From NCBI GenBank assembly GCA_937958675.1, contig CALGND010000067.1, forward strand, positions 19,080 through 83,079: a DNA stretch of 64,000 bases. The letters are read 5' to 3'. Of the stretch, positions 35,254 through 44,904 are shown piece after piece (position 1 is the stretch's first letter; each line of letters begins with the position of its first letter). The stretch comes from an uncultured Granulosicoccaceae bacterium (lineage in GTDB: Bacteria; Pseudomonadota; Gammaproteobacteria; Granulosicoccales; Granulosicoccaceae). Position numbers and translations under genes: made by a program. The notes under the pieces were generated by a model. That model ran no database searches. It worked only from the letters and a program-made list of their open reading frames with translations, and was not told the DNA's origin.

Positions 35254-36405
35254 ATGGCAGAACGCGACTATTACGAAATTCTAGGCGTCTCAAAAGACGT
35301 TGGTGAAGGTGAGCTTAAAAAGGCTTATCGCCGCCTAGCCATGAAATATCACCCAGATCGCAATCCGGACGATAGTACGGCAACTGAAAAATTTAAGGAG
35401 GCCAAAGAGGCTTTCGAAATTCTCAAAGACCCTCAAAAGAGAGCGGCCTATGATCAGTTTGGCCATGCTGGTGTTAGCAACCAAGCTGGCGGCGGCGGGA
35501 GCGGTGGTTTTGGCGGCGGCGCAGATATCAATGATATTTTTGGTGATGTGTTTGGCGATATCTTTGGTGGTGGTGGTCGCGGCCGTAGTGGCGGTGGTCC
35601 ACGTGTGTACCGTGGCGATGATCTTCAATACAATATGGAGATCACGCTAGAAGAGGCGGTTTCAGGCACCACAACAGAGGTGAAGCTGCCTACTACTGTG
35701 CCCTGCGATGTATGTGATGGCAGCGGTGCGAAGCGTGGTACTTCACCAAGTGAATGCCCAACTTGCCATGGTGTTGGTCAAGTAAGAATGCAGCAAGGAT
35801 TTTTCTCTGTGCAGCAAAGTTGTCCTGCGTGTAGAGGTAAAGGCAAAGTCATTACTGATCCATGCCCCAAATGCCGCGGTAAAGGTGGTGTACGAAAAGA
35901 AAAAACACTATCGGTCAAAATTCCTGCAGGCGTTGATAATGGCGACAAAATCCGTTTATCTGGCGAGGGCGAAGCCAGCGATAGTGGCGGTCCGGCGGGT
36001 GATCTATATGTTGCGATCTCAGTTAAGTCACACCCAATATTTACGCGCGACAACGCAGACTTACACTGCACGGTGCCCATCAATTTTGCTACTGCCGCAA
36101 TCGGTGGGGAGTTAGAAGTCCCTACACTTGACGGTCGAGTAAAGTTAAAGATACCTGCAGGTACGCAAACTGAAAAGATTTTTCGATTACGCTCTAAGGG
36201 AGTCAAGCCTGTGCGTGGTGGTGCAGTGGGCGATCTCTTGTGTAAGGTTCGTATTGAAACGCCGGTTAACTTAGGCAAAGCTCAACGTGAACAATTATTG
36301 CAGTTTCACGAGATGATCACTGGCGAAGATGCTCATAAGCACAACCCCCAAGCACACGATTGGCTGGGTGGTGTTAAAAAGTTTTTTGACGATCTGCGTT
36401 CCTAA
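35254..36405 (+). CDS. dnaJ: Co-chaperone DnaJ (Hsp40)
   Basis: 383 residues. DnaJ delivers clients to DnaK and triggers its ATPase. The J domain (1-70) has [10 protein letters not shown] with the HPD motif. A Gly/Phe-rich linker follows ([10 protein letters not shown]). The zinc domain has four CxxCxGxG-type repeats ([32 protein letters not shown]). The C-terminal substrate domains follow. It is the last gene of the heat-shock operon. Confidence 0.97.
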   Translation: MAERDYYEILGVSKDVGEGELKKAYRRLAMKYHPDRNPDDSTATEKFKEAKEAFEILKDPQKRAAYDQFGHAGVSNQAGGGGSGGFGGGADINDIFGDVFGDIFGGGGRGRSGGGPRVYRGDDLQYNMEITLEEAVSGTTTEVKLPTTVPCDVCDGSGAKRGTSPSECPTCHGVGQVRMQQGFFSVQQSCPACRGKGKVITDPCPKCRGKGGVRKEKTLSVKIPAGVDNGDKIRLSGEGEASDSGGPAGDLYVAISVKSHPIFTRDNADLHCTVPINFATAAIGGELEVPTLDGRVKLKIPAGTQTEKIFRLRSKGVKPVRGGAVGDLLCKVRIETPVNLGKAQREQLLQFHEMITGEDAHKHNPQAHDWLGGVKKFFDDLRS

Positions 36406-36473
36406 GGCTTGTAGTTTTGTAGGACGATAATTTGTTAAGCTTCGGCTGACGTTTTCGCTGGGAGAGCTCTGCC

Positions 36474-37178
36474 ATGCTTCAACTTAAATCGTTCGGCCCG
36501 GCCTTCGGTCAACCTGATGCTAGCCCTTTTGTAGTTAAAGCCATGTGTTTGTTGACAATGGCCAACGCAGAATGGGAAAACCACCCTGGTTCTGATCCTC
36601 GTAAAGCACCTTATAAAAAATTCCCAGCTTTGCAGGCTGGGGAGGCAATGATTGCCGATAGCGAGGCAATCCGGTTTTTTCTCGAAGATAAATACTCTGT
36701 TGATTTTGATGAGCTGCTCGATGTGGAGCAACGCGGTCAGTCTCGTGCATTAGTACGAATGGTTGAAGAGCATCTCTATTTTTGTGGCTTACGCGATCGA
36801 TGGATGAATGACAGCACTTGGGCGCAAATGAAGTCGATTTTCTTCGACGACCTACCTCCTGTGATTGGGCCCTTTATAGCAAATCAAGTACGTAAGAGCA
36901 TTATTAAAGATGTAAAGAGCCAAGGGATTGGGCGATTTAAATATAACGAAATGGTGCAGCGTGCGGCTTATGATTTAACGGCAATTGAGCAAGTATTAGG
37001 GCAGCAGAGCTTTATGTTTGGTGATAAGCCTAGCGCAGCGGATGCCTCGGTGGGATCTGTTTTAGCAGCAATTGCGGCTAGCCCAACAGACACCGCATTA
37101 AAGCAAGCAGTCTTATCCAGGCCTGCGCTGGTAAGCTACCTTAAAAACATCTCGGCTACAATTTACCCTAAAAACTGA
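36474..37178 (+). CDS. Glutathione S-transferase-like protein
   Basis: 234 residues with a thioredoxin-like N-terminal part (KAPYKKFPALQ and MIADSEAIRFFLEDKY, the cis-Pro and SAD-like region) and an all-helical C-terminal part ending in FGDKPSAADASVGSVLAAI. This layout is that of the metaxin/Faxc type GST-like family. No catalytic Ser, Tyr or Cys can be assigned in the N-terminal region, so enzyme activity is unclear. It lies 70 bp after dnaJ. Confidence 0.75.
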   Translation: MLQLKSFGPAFGQPDASPFVVKAMCLLTMANAEWENHPGSDPRKAPYKKFPALQAGEAMIADSEAIRFFLEDKYSVDFDELLDVEQRGQSRALVRMVEEHLYFCGLRDRWMNDSTWAQMKSIFFDDLPPVIGPFIANQVRKSIIKDVKSQGIGRFKYNEMVQRAAYDLTAIEQVLGQQSFMFGDKPSAADASVGSVLAAIAASPTDTALKQAVLSRPALVSYLKNISATIYPKN

Positions 37179-37179
37179 A

Positions 37180-37476
37180 TCAAACCTTCTGACGTCGCAC
37201 CCAAGCGCAGTGTTTTTGTACTGCCTCGTTTTCTCGCAGGGCTTGCAGAGTGTTGAGGTCCCGAGCGAGAGTCATTTCATCAAAAAGCTTATGTAGCCCA
37301 GTGTGACAACGACGACAAATATTGATGCCTAAATTTAAAGTAGCTCGATCAAAACGCTTTTTAAAGTGAGTACGTCGGTGCATTTTGCGTGGAATCAAAT
37401 GGTGGTATGTTAGATGCGTTTCGCGATTGCATAAACTGCATTGCCCAAATCGAACTCTTTGCACCGAATTGCACAT
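37180..37476 (-). CDS. HNH endonuclease-like protein
   Basis: 98 residues. The zinc-finger-like HNH motif is clear: CSLCNRETHLTYHHLIPRK (about residues 13-31) with a His-His pair, then a middle part with Asn (LNLGINICRRC), and CRRCHTGLHKLFDE. The order CxxC, HH, N, CxxC, H matches HNH nuclease domains. There is no signal peptide. It is a single gene converging with the GST-like gene, two bases apart, and lies 7 bp after the Ldh-family gene on the same strand. It is not next to a restriction methylase. Confidence 0.8.
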   Translation of the reverse strand: MCNSVQRVRFGQCSLCNRETHLTYHHLIPRKMHRRTHFKKRFDRATLNLGINICRRCHTGLHKLFDEMTLARDLNTLQALRENEAVQKHCAWVRRQKV

Positions 37477-37483
37477 ACGCCAC

Positions 37484-38470
37484 CTACGCTAGAGACTGTG
37501 TTAGCTCCCATATACTGGACTCTATCGTGACCTTGGAAGGTTCTACCCATTGAGTGCCGGGTAGGCGAGCGCCTTCTTGCGAAGCTACTGCTGCTGCAAG
37601 GGCTGTGATCCTGTCATGAAAAATATCTCCCGATATCGCGCTTGGGTCGATCAGTAAGTAGTATTGCCCTAGGTTGTGCGGAGAACCATTAGCTAGTTTC
37701 AAGCCTTTTACGTCAGTTGATGCAACACTTCCCGTGACCGCTGCGGCAAGTACCTCAACCATTAAGCCAAACCCAAAGCCTTTGTATCCACCTGAAGACA
37801 TCAACGAGCCTCTTAATGCCGCTTCTGGATCGGTCGTGGGGTGGCCGTTTTCATCTACGGCCCAACCTAAGGGAATGGAATCCCCTGCGGCCTTCGCCAT
37901 GGTGATTTTGCCCAGCGCTACAGCGCTGGTGCTTTGATCAAACTGGAATGCGATCGAACCGTCTCGGCCTGGGATAGCCATTGCCATTGGGTTTGTTCCT
38001 AGCACTGCCTTGTTGCCATTAGGCGGTGATACCACTGCTGAAGCGTTGGTGAAGCCGATGCCAATAACCCCGGCGCTCGCGATGGCTTCGGTGAAGTATC
38101 CGAGAGATGTACAAGTGTGCGAATGGCATATGGCTAGCGATACGGTTCCGGCTTCCTTTACCGCATCCAGCGCCACTGGCAAACCTTTCGCAAAAGCGGC
38201 TTGTGCAAACCCAAACCCGGCATCTACTTTAACGACGCCACTTTTTGGTTGTGTGACGATGGGGTCAACGGTGCCATTGACTCTGCCAGATTTCAATTGG
38301 ATGCAATAACTTTCTAGATAGTACAAACCACAAATCAAGTTACCTTTGGATTCGGCAACGCGGATTGCATGTGCCACCTGAGCTGCTGGTGAATCTGCCG
38401 CACCATGTTTAAGCAGAGCGGCTTTGCTGGTGGTTTCAATCTCGTCAAGTGTTACTGTTACCGTGCTCAT
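37484..38470 (-). CDS. Ldh-family (malate/L-lactate dehydrogenase-like) oxidoreductase
   Basis: 328 residues. The family (also called Ldh_2) includes malate/L-lactate, ureidoglycolate, and delta-1-piperideine/pyrroline-2-carboxylate reductases; it uses NAD(P)H. Motifs seen are SHTCTSLGYFTEAIA near 116-130, GTNPMAMAIPG, WAVDENGHPTTDP and GGYKGFGFGLMVE. The substrate cannot be told. It lies on the minus strand between the GNAT and HNH genes; a role in imino-acid or 2-oxo-acid reduction is likely. Confidence 0.85.
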   Translation of the reverse strand: MSTVTVTLDEIETTSKAALLKHGAADSPAAQVAHAIRVAESKGNLICGLYYLESYCIQLKSGRVNGTVDPIVTQPKSGVVKVDAGFGFAQAAFAKGLPVALDAVKEAGTVSLAICHSHTCTSLGYFTEAIASAGVIGIGFTNASAVVSPPNGNKAVLGTNPMAMAIPGRDGSIAFQFDQSTSAVALGKITMAKAAGDSIPLGWAVDENGHPTTDPEAALRGSLMSSGGYKGFGFGLMVEVLAAAVTGSVASTDVKGLKLANGSPHNLGQYYLLIDPSAISGDIFHDRITALAAAVASQEGARLPGTQWVEPSKVTIESSIWELTQSLA

Positions 38471-38522
38471 AGTGAGGTTCTCTGTAAAGTTCTCTAAATA
38501 GGTAAAATGTCAGATAGTTTTA

Positions 38523-38987
38523 TCATATTGTTTTGTAGCAGCGAATAATCTCTTCGCTAAATCCTGCTTTGCTATAAAGTGCCCGTGCTTTGGTGTTGTT
38601 GCCAAACACATGCAGTGTCATGCTGCCGGCACCTCGGGCCTTAGCGCTTTGTTCGCTTACTTCAATAAGCCGTTGCCCAATTCCTCGCCGATGTACCTTG
38701 TCGCTCACTGCCAGCACTTCTAGATGTGAGCTGGGTTCGTGACAGAGCATTTCTTCACGCAGTGTCACAATAGCCAAACCAACAACAAAATCAGATTCGT
38801 CTGCTGCAACTAAGGTGAACGTATCTGGCGCTTCACCTTTGAGCCAACTCTCTAGCATCGCGTGATCCCCCATCCATAAGTCATCTGGGTTGCGCCCCGT
38901 GGGTACATCAAAACTTGCGAGCAGAGGCAGCAGCGCGTACATGGCGTCGGCGTCTTTGGCGGTACCTTCTCTGATAGTAAATGGCAT
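38523..38987 (-). CDS. GNAT-family N-acetyltransferase
   Basis: 154 residues from the ATG at 38987, which has AGGA six bases upstream (the frame opens at 39017). The acetyl-CoA binding motif is VHRRGIGQRLIEVSEQ (about 112-127), and the end has NNTKARALYSKAGFSE. This is the RimI-type GNAT fold. The substrate is unknown. It lies just upstream of the Ldh-family gene in the same direction, with a gap of about 50 bp. Confidence 0.88.
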   Translation of the reverse strand: MPFTIREGTAKDADAMYALLPLLASFDVPTGRNPDDLWMGDHAMLESWLKGEAPDTFTLVAADESDFVVGLAIVTLREEMLCHEPSSHLEVLAVSDKVHRRGIGQRLIEVSEQSAKARGAGSMTLHVFGNNTKARALYSKAGFSEEIIRCYKTI

Positions 38988-39091
38988 ACTCAATCCTGTT
39001 TCATGCTTGATCAGCAACTAGAAAACTATACTGATATATTAACTACTTTCGGCTTAAGCAGACCCATTAGTTACAATGAGTATTTGATTCG

Positions 39092-39697
39092 ATGACCCAG
39101 AAACCCTTCGCACCCTCTGCAGATAAGAACCGTCATGATATTTTGGCGGTGCTAAAGGCTGAACTGTCGTCTTCGAGCCGTGTGTTAGAGCTAGCGTCGG
39201 GCACGGGGCAGCACGCTTGTTACTTTGCTCAAGCTTTGCCTGCCGTGAGTTGGCAGCCCAGCGATCTGAGCGATAAAATACAAGGTATGCAGCTGTGGTT
39301 TGAGGAGAGTGCTTGCGATAACATCAAAGCGCCGTTAGCGCTTGACATCGGTAATGCGCCATGGCCTGAAGTCAGTGTTGATGCTTGTTACGCTGCTAAC
39401 GCGCTTCACATTATTGCTTGGGATCTTGTGGAGCCATTTTTCGCGGGCTGCGCAAGCGTGTTGAAACCTGCTGGCAAGTTGCTAGTTTATGGCCCGTACA
39501 GTTTTGATGGGGAGCACACAGCACCAAGTAACCAGCAGTTCGATCAACACTTAAAAGCTCAAGATCCGCTTATGGGTATACGAGATATTCTGGAGCTAGA
39601 TCGCCTAGCCTATCAGCACGGCTTTGCGGCGGCCAGAATGATCGAAATGCCCGTCAACAATTTTGTCGCCGTGTGGGAGAAAATCTGGGAAAGATAG
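39092..39697 (+). CDS. DUF938 SAM-dependent methyltransferase-like protein
   Basis: 201 residues. Motif I for SAM binding is VLELASGTGQHACYFA (about residues 34-49). Further parts, SWQPSDLSDKIQGM and ANALHIIAWDLVEPFF, match DUF938, a small class I methyltransferase-like family. The C-terminus has FVAVWEKI. The substrate is unknown. It is divergent from the GNAT gene. Confidence 0.85.
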   Translation: MTQKPFAPSADKNRHDILAVLKAELSSSSRVLELASGTGQHACYFAQALPAVSWQPSDLSDKIQGMQLWFEESACDNIKAPLALDIGNAPWPEVSVDACYAANALHIIAWDLVEPFFAGCASVLKPAGKLLVYGPYSFDGEHTAPSNQQFDQHLKAQDPLMGIRDILELDRLAYQHGFAAARMIEMPVNNFVAVWEKIWER

Positions 39698-39722
39698 TTG
39701 CTCTGGCTGTATTTTAAGCTGC

Positions 39723-40994
39723 CTACTCAACCTGCTTGTCGATGGTAACTAGCACTGCATCATCTTGAGCACCTACGTTTATACCAGCAGTTTCGCCCAT
39801 CCAATCGCCCGCTTGGCGAATGGCATTGCCAGAAGGTGAGATGCGTGCACCAATAACCACATCGCTAAAAGCTGAAAGCGTCATACCCGACACCATTGCC
39901 ATGCTGTCGTCCAGTGTTACCTCGATAGGTAAATCTTTAAGCTGCAACTTTGCCACGGCTAAGGGCATGGGTGGGCCGCTGCTGGCACGAGCGTAAATAA
40001 ATACCGAGGTAGTGTCAGGTAAGTTAGTTGTTATCGATTCCGAAAGCGTCGCTTTGACTCTTATAGAGCTGCCGGTAGAGCCAGCAGTTTCAGAAGTATC
40101 GGCCGGGGCGGTTGTTGTTGCCTCATCTCCCACAGCTGCTTTGGATACTGCCAGCATTTCATTGATGCTCTGAAGGGATCTTGGATCGCTTTGTGCCGCT
40201 GGTAGTAGAGATTCAAATTTTTCGATAGCAGAGCGGTGCTCACCTTGTTGTTGATCTGCGATTGCTGAGAGCCACTTGGATTGTTGGTGATCTGGATTAA
40301 TGGTTAACGCTGCATTGGTAAGCTTAATGGGCTCGCCTTGCATATCGCCTTCTTGCTGCATTGCTACTGATTCGGCTAGTTGCGCAAGTATGTCGGGATC
40401 TTGGTTATCAAGCTCAAGTGCACGACGTGATGCTGTTACCGCCTTGTCGAAATTGCCAGTCATCAGATAACTGCGTCCGAGAAGTTTCCAACCTTTTATG
40501 TCATCAGGGTTTTCTTGTAGCCGGCGTTCCACATTAGGTAACAGCTCTGCTAGTGGTGGCATGCTTTGCTCAGCGGAGGGTTCGACTGCCGCTTGCTGCT
40601 GCAGTTGTTGGTTGTGGGCTAAGGCGTTGATTGCCTCGGGTGTACCCAGTTGTAAATAAAGCAGCCCTGCTGCTAACGGAATGCCGAGAATCAATAGCCC
40701 GGCAGCGACCCATGTTGCGAGCGATTGGCCTCGACTCTTTGGCGCAGTAGTAGGGGCTGCACTGATGTTTTTAGCTAAGGCGCTTTCCAGCTGTTGCAGT
40801 TCGACATCGAAGCTCTCTTGGGTAAGCTCGCCACTTGCTAGTGCATGCTCCAGTGCCTGTTTGTTTTCCTTGGCAATCTCGACATTGACATCAACTGGGT
40901 TACTACCGAGATTGACAGGTTTTACTAGGCCGTATAGCAGCACTGCAAGCGATACTACAAGTAGCAGGAATGCGAAGAAAAAGAATGTACTCAT
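39723..40994 (-). CDS. ccmI: Cytochrome c biogenesis protein CcmI (orphan copy)
   Basis: 423 residues. CcmI binds apocytochrome c and delivers it to the haem ligation complex. Two membrane helices (residues 5-25 and about 92-113) are separated by a coiled-coil loop; TPR repeats follow (GWKLLGRSYLMTGNFDKAVTA). The C-terminal domain has VFIYARASSGPPMPLAVAKL, typical of the family. No other ccm gene is present in the window, which is unusual, as ccmI normally sits at the end of a ccm operon. It may be an extra copy or the result of rearrangement. Confidence 0.85.
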   Translation of the reverse strand: MSTFFFFAFLLLVVSLAVLLYGLVKPVNLGSNPVDVNVEIAKENKQALEHALASGELTQESFDVELQQLESALAKNISAAPTTAPKSRGQSLATWVAAGLLILGIPLAAGLLYLQLGTPEAINALAHNQQLQQQAAVEPSAEQSMPPLAELLPNVERRLQENPDDIKGWKLLGRSYLMTGNFDKAVTASRRALELDNQDPDILAQLAESVAMQQEGDMQGEPIKLTNAALTINPDHQQSKWLSAIADQQQGEHRSAIEKFESLLPAAQSDPRSLQSINEMLAVSKAAVGDEATTTAPADTSETAGSTGSSIRVKATLSESITTNLPDTTSVFIYARASSGPPMPLAVAKLQLKDLPIEVTLDDSMAMVSGMTLSAFSDVVIGARISPSGNAIRQAGDWMGETAGINVGAQDDAVLVTIDKQVE

Positions 40995-41053
40995 GTGGCT
41001 CAGATTGGCTAACTGTATCGCTACAGTATACGCAAAAGAGCCGGTTTTTTTCT

Positions 41054-41815
41054 TTACGTGACGGTTGCGGCGATCACGGTGATGTTGTCAATGCCGCCAT
41101 TTTGATTGGCTTGGTGGACAAGTTTGTCACATAGCGCTGCCATGCTCCCTGATTTACCCGCTGCCAGTATGTCCGTGAGTTCGGCTTCACTGAGCATATC
41201 GCTTAATCCATCGGAACACATGAGAATGAGATCGCCACGCTCTAAAGAGATTGGGGTGATATCACTCTCAACGGTTGCAAAAAGCCCGATCGCGCGCATG
41301 ATGATATTGGCTGGTGGGGCAGGTCCAGGTCTGTTATTGAGCTGCCACTCGCGCAGCAGTGTGTGATCTTCGGTGAGCTGGGTAAGCTGGCTATTGCGGT
41401 AGCGATAGAGTCGACTGTCGCCAACATTGAATATGAAGCCACTCCTGGTGTCACTATCGTTATCGAACGTGGGCGTGTATAGACCAACCAAGGTGGTGCC
41501 CATGCCATTTCCTGGTTCTTTTTTGGATGCTTGGTTAGCTTTAAAAACTTTTGAATTGGCCTCTTTAGTCGCACGGAGCACGAGATCCGTAATGTCGGCA
41601 GGGTGATTTGTTGTCGATGCTTCTTTATATATTGTTTGGATAACTTGCGTTGCCATATCGCTGGCGACGTTACCTGAGCCGTGACCCCCCATACCATCGG
41701 CGATCGCGTATAAGCCCAGTTGAGTGTCGCTAATCCAACTATCTTCATTGATGACGCGATGCCTGCCGCGATCACTTAGACCAGCTGCTTGTATGGATAA
41801 TGGTGTAAGCGCCAC
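41054..41815 (-). CDS. PP2C-type Ser/Thr protein phosphatase
   Basis: 253 residues from a GTG start that shares its G with the stop codon TAG of the FHA gene. The PP2C metal motifs are LSDRGRHRVINEDSW, AIADGMGGHGSGNVA, GMGTTLVGL, FNVGDSRLYRYR, MCSDGLSDMLS and GGIDNITVIA. It dephosphorylates Ser/Thr proteins using Mn2+ or Mg2+. It is translationally coupled to the FHA-TM gene. No kinase gene is adjacent. Confidence 0.93.
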   Translation of the reverse strand: MALTPLSIQAAGLSDRGRHRVINEDSWISDTQLGLYAIADGMGGHGSGNVASDMATQVIQTIYKEASTTNHPADITDLVLRATKEANSKVFKANQASKKEPGNGMGTTLVGLYTPTFDNDSDTRSGFIFNVGDSRLYRYRNSQLTQLTEDHTLLREWQLNNRPGPAPPANIIMRAIGLFATVESDITPISLERGDLILMCSDGLSDMLSEAELTDILAAGKSGSMAALCDKLVHQANQNGGIDNITVIAATVT

Positions 41816-42477
41816 TAGCTAGCTCGCAAGCCGAGTTGATAAGCACCGAAAATCAGCACAAACAATACGATTACAGATAGTAGCCATTTGTTTGTCAGCA
41901 TCCTGTTTACGCTCGTTGCAAGGCTTCCTGTGCGTTTTATATTTTTGCGGTGCTTTGGCATGTCAACCGGGCGTTTCATATCTGGTGGAGGCATAGAGCT
42001 GAGGTACTCAACCGTGTTAGTTGCCTGAACGCTTGTTGGTAGTTCAGCAGATGGACTGCTTGGCTCGTCTGCAATGATTCTGATTGCGGGAGTGATGCTA
42101 TCTGGATTAAAGCGCTCGGCTTTGTTTGCAATGACAGTATCTGCAGTACTGCTTGTAGCTGAAGGCGCGCGTTTGATTGGTGAGATGCTTAGCAAATATC
42201 TATCAGTATCGAAAACAATGATGTCACTATTTTCTAATACGTGTGTGGTGTCTATCTCTATGCCATTTACCAAGGTACCATTTAATGATCCTAAATCGGT
42301 GATGGTGAGTTGGCCGTCTTTTAGATTAAATCGCGCGTGTTTACGAGAAGCGCCTTCTTCGTGTGAAAGGCTAATGCCACAGGAAGAGTGGCGGCCAGCA
42401 ATAATAGAATCGCTTATCTCCAGCACTGTAGCGTCTCGCAAGCGCTTTAGCTGTGGGGGTTTTCCGTGGCGTGGCAT
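41815..42477 (-). CDS. FHA-domain protein with C-terminal membrane helix
   Basis: 220 residues. The FHA domain covers about 15-105: EISDSIIAGRHSSC, EEGASRKHARF and LGSLNGTLVNG carry the phosphothreonine-binding Arg, Ser and Asn residues. A linker of about 80 residues is Ser/Pro/Thr-rich. A C-terminal helix (LLSVIVLFVLIFGAYQLG) then anchors the protein as a tail-anchored membrane protein. It is coupled to the PP2C gene, so it likely reads the Thr-phosphorylation that PP2C removes. Confidence 0.9.
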   Translation of the reverse strand: MPRHGKPPQLKRLRDATVLEISDSIIAGRHSSCGISLSHEEGASRKHARFNLKDGQLTITDLGSLNGTLVNGIEIDTTHVLENSDIIVFDTDRYLLSISPIKRAPSATSSTADTVIANKAERFNPDSITPAIRIIADEPSSPSAELPTSVQATNTVEYLSSMPPPDMKRPVDMPKHRKNIKRTGSLATSVNRMLTNKWLLSVIVLFVLIFGAYQLGLRAS

Positions 42478-42596
42478 GGCTTAACTGTAATCCCGATGGC
42501 AGTGTGCGTCCAAGGTAATAGTACCCTAGCCAGCACGTGAAGCATCTTTCTTAGGTGTGAGACTAAGCGTTAGGCTAGCGCTGAGTGTGACGGCGT

Positions 42597-43001
42597 TCAG
42601 ATTTGCTCAAGCTCTATCAAACAGCCATGAAAATCTTTGGGGTGTAAAAACAACACCGGGTTTCCGTGCGCACCAATTTTAGGCTTGCCATCGCCTAGCA
42701 CTCGAGCACCTTTGTTTCTTAGATCTAGGCTGGCCGCTTCGATGTCATCCACCTCTATGCACAGATGGTGTAGTCCACCATCTGTGTGTTTTTCTAAAAA
42801 TTTTGATACCGGTGAGCCATCACCCAAAGGGTAGAGTAGTTCTATTCGAGTATTCGGCAGATCAACGAATACAACAGTAACGCCATGTTCAGGTAGTGCT
42901 TGCGGTTGCGAAACTATTGCACCTAAGGTGTGTTCATAAGTATGTATGGCGGCGTCCAAATCGGAAACCACCATTGCCACGTGATTTAGTCTACCTAGCA
43001 T
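42597..43001 (-). CDS. mce: Methylmalonyl-CoA epimerase
   Basis: 134 residues of the glyoxalase/VOC fold. It inverts D-methylmalonyl-CoA to the L form for methylmalonyl-CoA mutase. LNHVAMVVSDLDAAIH carries the first metal His, GGLHHLCIEVDD the second, and LIELEQI the C-terminal Glu. The length is usual. It follows the propionyl-CoA synthetase gene by four bases, giving two steps of propionate use. Mutase and carboxylase genes are not in the window. Confidence 0.92.
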   Translation of the reverse strand: MLGRLNHVAMVVSDLDAAIHTYEHTLGAIVSQPQALPEHGVTVVFVDLPNTRIELLYPLGDGSPVSKFLEKHTDGGLHHLCIEVDDIEAASLDLRNKGARVLGDGKPKIGAHGNPVLFLHPKDFHGCLIELEQI

Positions 43002-43005
43002 TTCT

Positions 43006-44904
43006 CTAGCCTTTGTCTGCGTAGCCCAAACGATTTAATGCATCTTCAATTTCTTGCAACACGTCTGGGTCCTCGATGGTGGCAGGCATTTTCCAGTCGC
43101 TTGCATCTGCGATTGATCGCATGGTACCGCGTAAGATTTTGCCGCTACGAGTTTTTGGTAGCCGCTTTACAACTGCAACTGATTTAAATGCGGCTACGGG
43201 TCCAATTTTTTCTCGTACAGCTTTGATTAGGTCTTTTTCAATGTCGGTATGATCTCGTGCGCAGCCATCGTTAAGAATCACTAAGCCCAGTGGCAGCTGC
43301 CCCTTGAGTTGATCAGCAACACCCATCACTGCGCATTCCGCGACATCAGGGTGGGCGGCCAATACTTCTTCCATCGCACCGGTTGAAAGGCGATGCCCGG
43401 CAACATTGATAACGTCGTCGGTGCGTGCCATGACAAACACGTAGCCGTCATCATTGATAAAACCTGCGTCGCCTGTTTCATAAAAGCCAGGAAATTTTTC
43501 GAAATAGGCGCTTTGGTAGCGATCAGGCGCGTTCCATAAAGTGGTAAATGTGCCTGGCGGTAAAGGTTGTTTAATGACGAGAGCGCCGTGATCGCCTCTT
43601 TTTGCTTCTTTGCCTTCGTTGTCGAGTACTTGCACATCGTAGCCAGGTACTGCCACTGATGGAGAGCCTGCGATAACAGGTAGCTCTTCGATACCTAAAC
43701 AATTGGCACAAATTGACCAACCTGTTTCGGTCTGCCACCAATGATCGACTACTGGCACCGCTAGGTGTTTTTGCGCCCAATGTAGTGTGTCTGGATCGCA
43801 GCGTTCGCCTGCTAAAAATAACGATTCAAAGTTGCTCATGTCGTAGTCTTTTATCAACGTGCCCTCAGGATCAACCTTCTTGATCGCCCTGAATGCAGTA
43901 GGGGCTGTAAACAACACCTTGACCTTGTATTCGCTTATCACGCGCCAGAAAGCCCCGGCGTCTGGTGTGCCTACAGGTTTTCCCTCATAGAGCACGGTGG
44001 TGCAACCATGAAATAGTGGTCCGTAGATAATGTATGAATGCCCAACAACCCAGCCGATATCTGATGCTGCCCAGTAAACGTCCCCAGGCTGTGTGTTGTA
44101 GATGGTAGACATGGTCCATTTCAGTGAAACCACTGAGCCACCAGTATCTCGAACTACGCCTTTGGGTTGGCCAGTAGTACCAGAGGTATATAAAATATAA
44201 AGTGGGTCGGTACTGGCGACCGGCACACAATCGGCAGGATCAACATTGTCGATAGCCTTGTGCCAATCAAGATCACGGCTTTGACTCAATTCTGCAACGC
44301 ATTGTTCGCGCTGCAAGACGATGCAATGAGCAACATTGTGTTTGGCTAAGTCGCAGGCTTTATCAAGCAGAGGTTTATATTCAATCGTGCGGTTGGGTTC
44401 GATGCCGCATGAGGCACTAACAATCACCTTAGGTTCGCAATCATCAATACGAACTGCGAGTTCGTTAGCGGCGAATCCGCCAAAAACGACTGAATGAACA
44501 GCGCCTAAGCGAGCTGTTGCCAACACGGCGATGATAGCCTCAGGAATCATTGGCATGTAGATCAACACTCGATCACCTTTACTAACACCCAGTGCTTGCA
44601 GGCCACCTGCAAAGCGAGCAACTTCATCACGCAACTCAAGGTAGCTTAGGGTGCGTTTGGTGTCGGTCACCGGGCTGTCGTAGATGATGGCCGCTTGCTC
44701 GGCGCGGCCATTTTCGACGTGTACGTCTAGCGCGTTATAGCAGGCGTTGATTTCGCCATCTGGAAACCACTGATTAAACGGGGCTTTACTGGTATCGACT
44801 CCGATGGTGGGTTTTTTGTGCCAGTGATTATCTTGGGCAATTTTTAACCAAAATTCAGAAGGTGAGTTGGTCGCTTGTTGATGAAGTGCTTGATATTGGC
44901 TCAT
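43006..44904 (-). CDS. prpE: Propionyl-CoA synthetase PrpE
   Basis: 632 residues from the ATG at 44904; the frame is open to 44937. It activates propionate with CoA and ATP via an acyl-adenylate. The AMP-binding core is YTSGTTGQPKGV, and the later VFMARTDDVINVAGHRLSTG and KTRSGKILRGT are typical of the acetyl/propionyl-CoA synthetase group. The pairing with methylmalonyl-CoA epimerase favours propionate over acetate. Its 5' end overlaps the tail of the upstream surface-protein frame. Confidence 0.93.
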   Translation of the reverse strand: MSQYQALHQQATNSPSEFWLKIAQDNHWHKKPTIGVDTSKAPFNQWFPDGEINACYNALDVHVENGRAEQAAIIYDSPVTDTKRTLSYLELRDEVARFAGGLQALGVSKGDRVLIYMPMIPEAIIAVLATARLGAVHSVVFGGFAANELAVRIDDCEPKVIVSASCGIEPNRTIEYKPLLDKACDLAKHNVAHCIVLQREQCVAELSQSRDLDWHKAIDNVDPADCVPVASTDPLYILYTSGTTGQPKGVVRDTGGSVVSLKWTMSTIYNTQPGDVYWAASDIGWVVGHSYIIYGPLFHGCTTVLYEGKPVGTPDAGAFWRVISEYKVKVLFTAPTAFRAIKKVDPEGTLIKDYDMSNFESLFLAGERCDPDTLHWAQKHLAVPVVDHWWQTETGWSICANCLGIEELPVIAGSPSVAVPGYDVQVLDNEGKEAKRGDHGALVIKQPLPPGTFTTLWNAPDRYQSAYFEKFPGFYETGDAGFINDDGYVFVMARTDDVINVAGHRLSTGAMEEVLAAHPDVAECAVMGVADQLKGQLPLGLVILNDGCARDHTDIEKDLIKAVREKIGPVAAFKSVAVVKRLPKTRSGKILRGTMRSIADASDWKMPATIEDPDVLQEIEDALNRLGYADKG

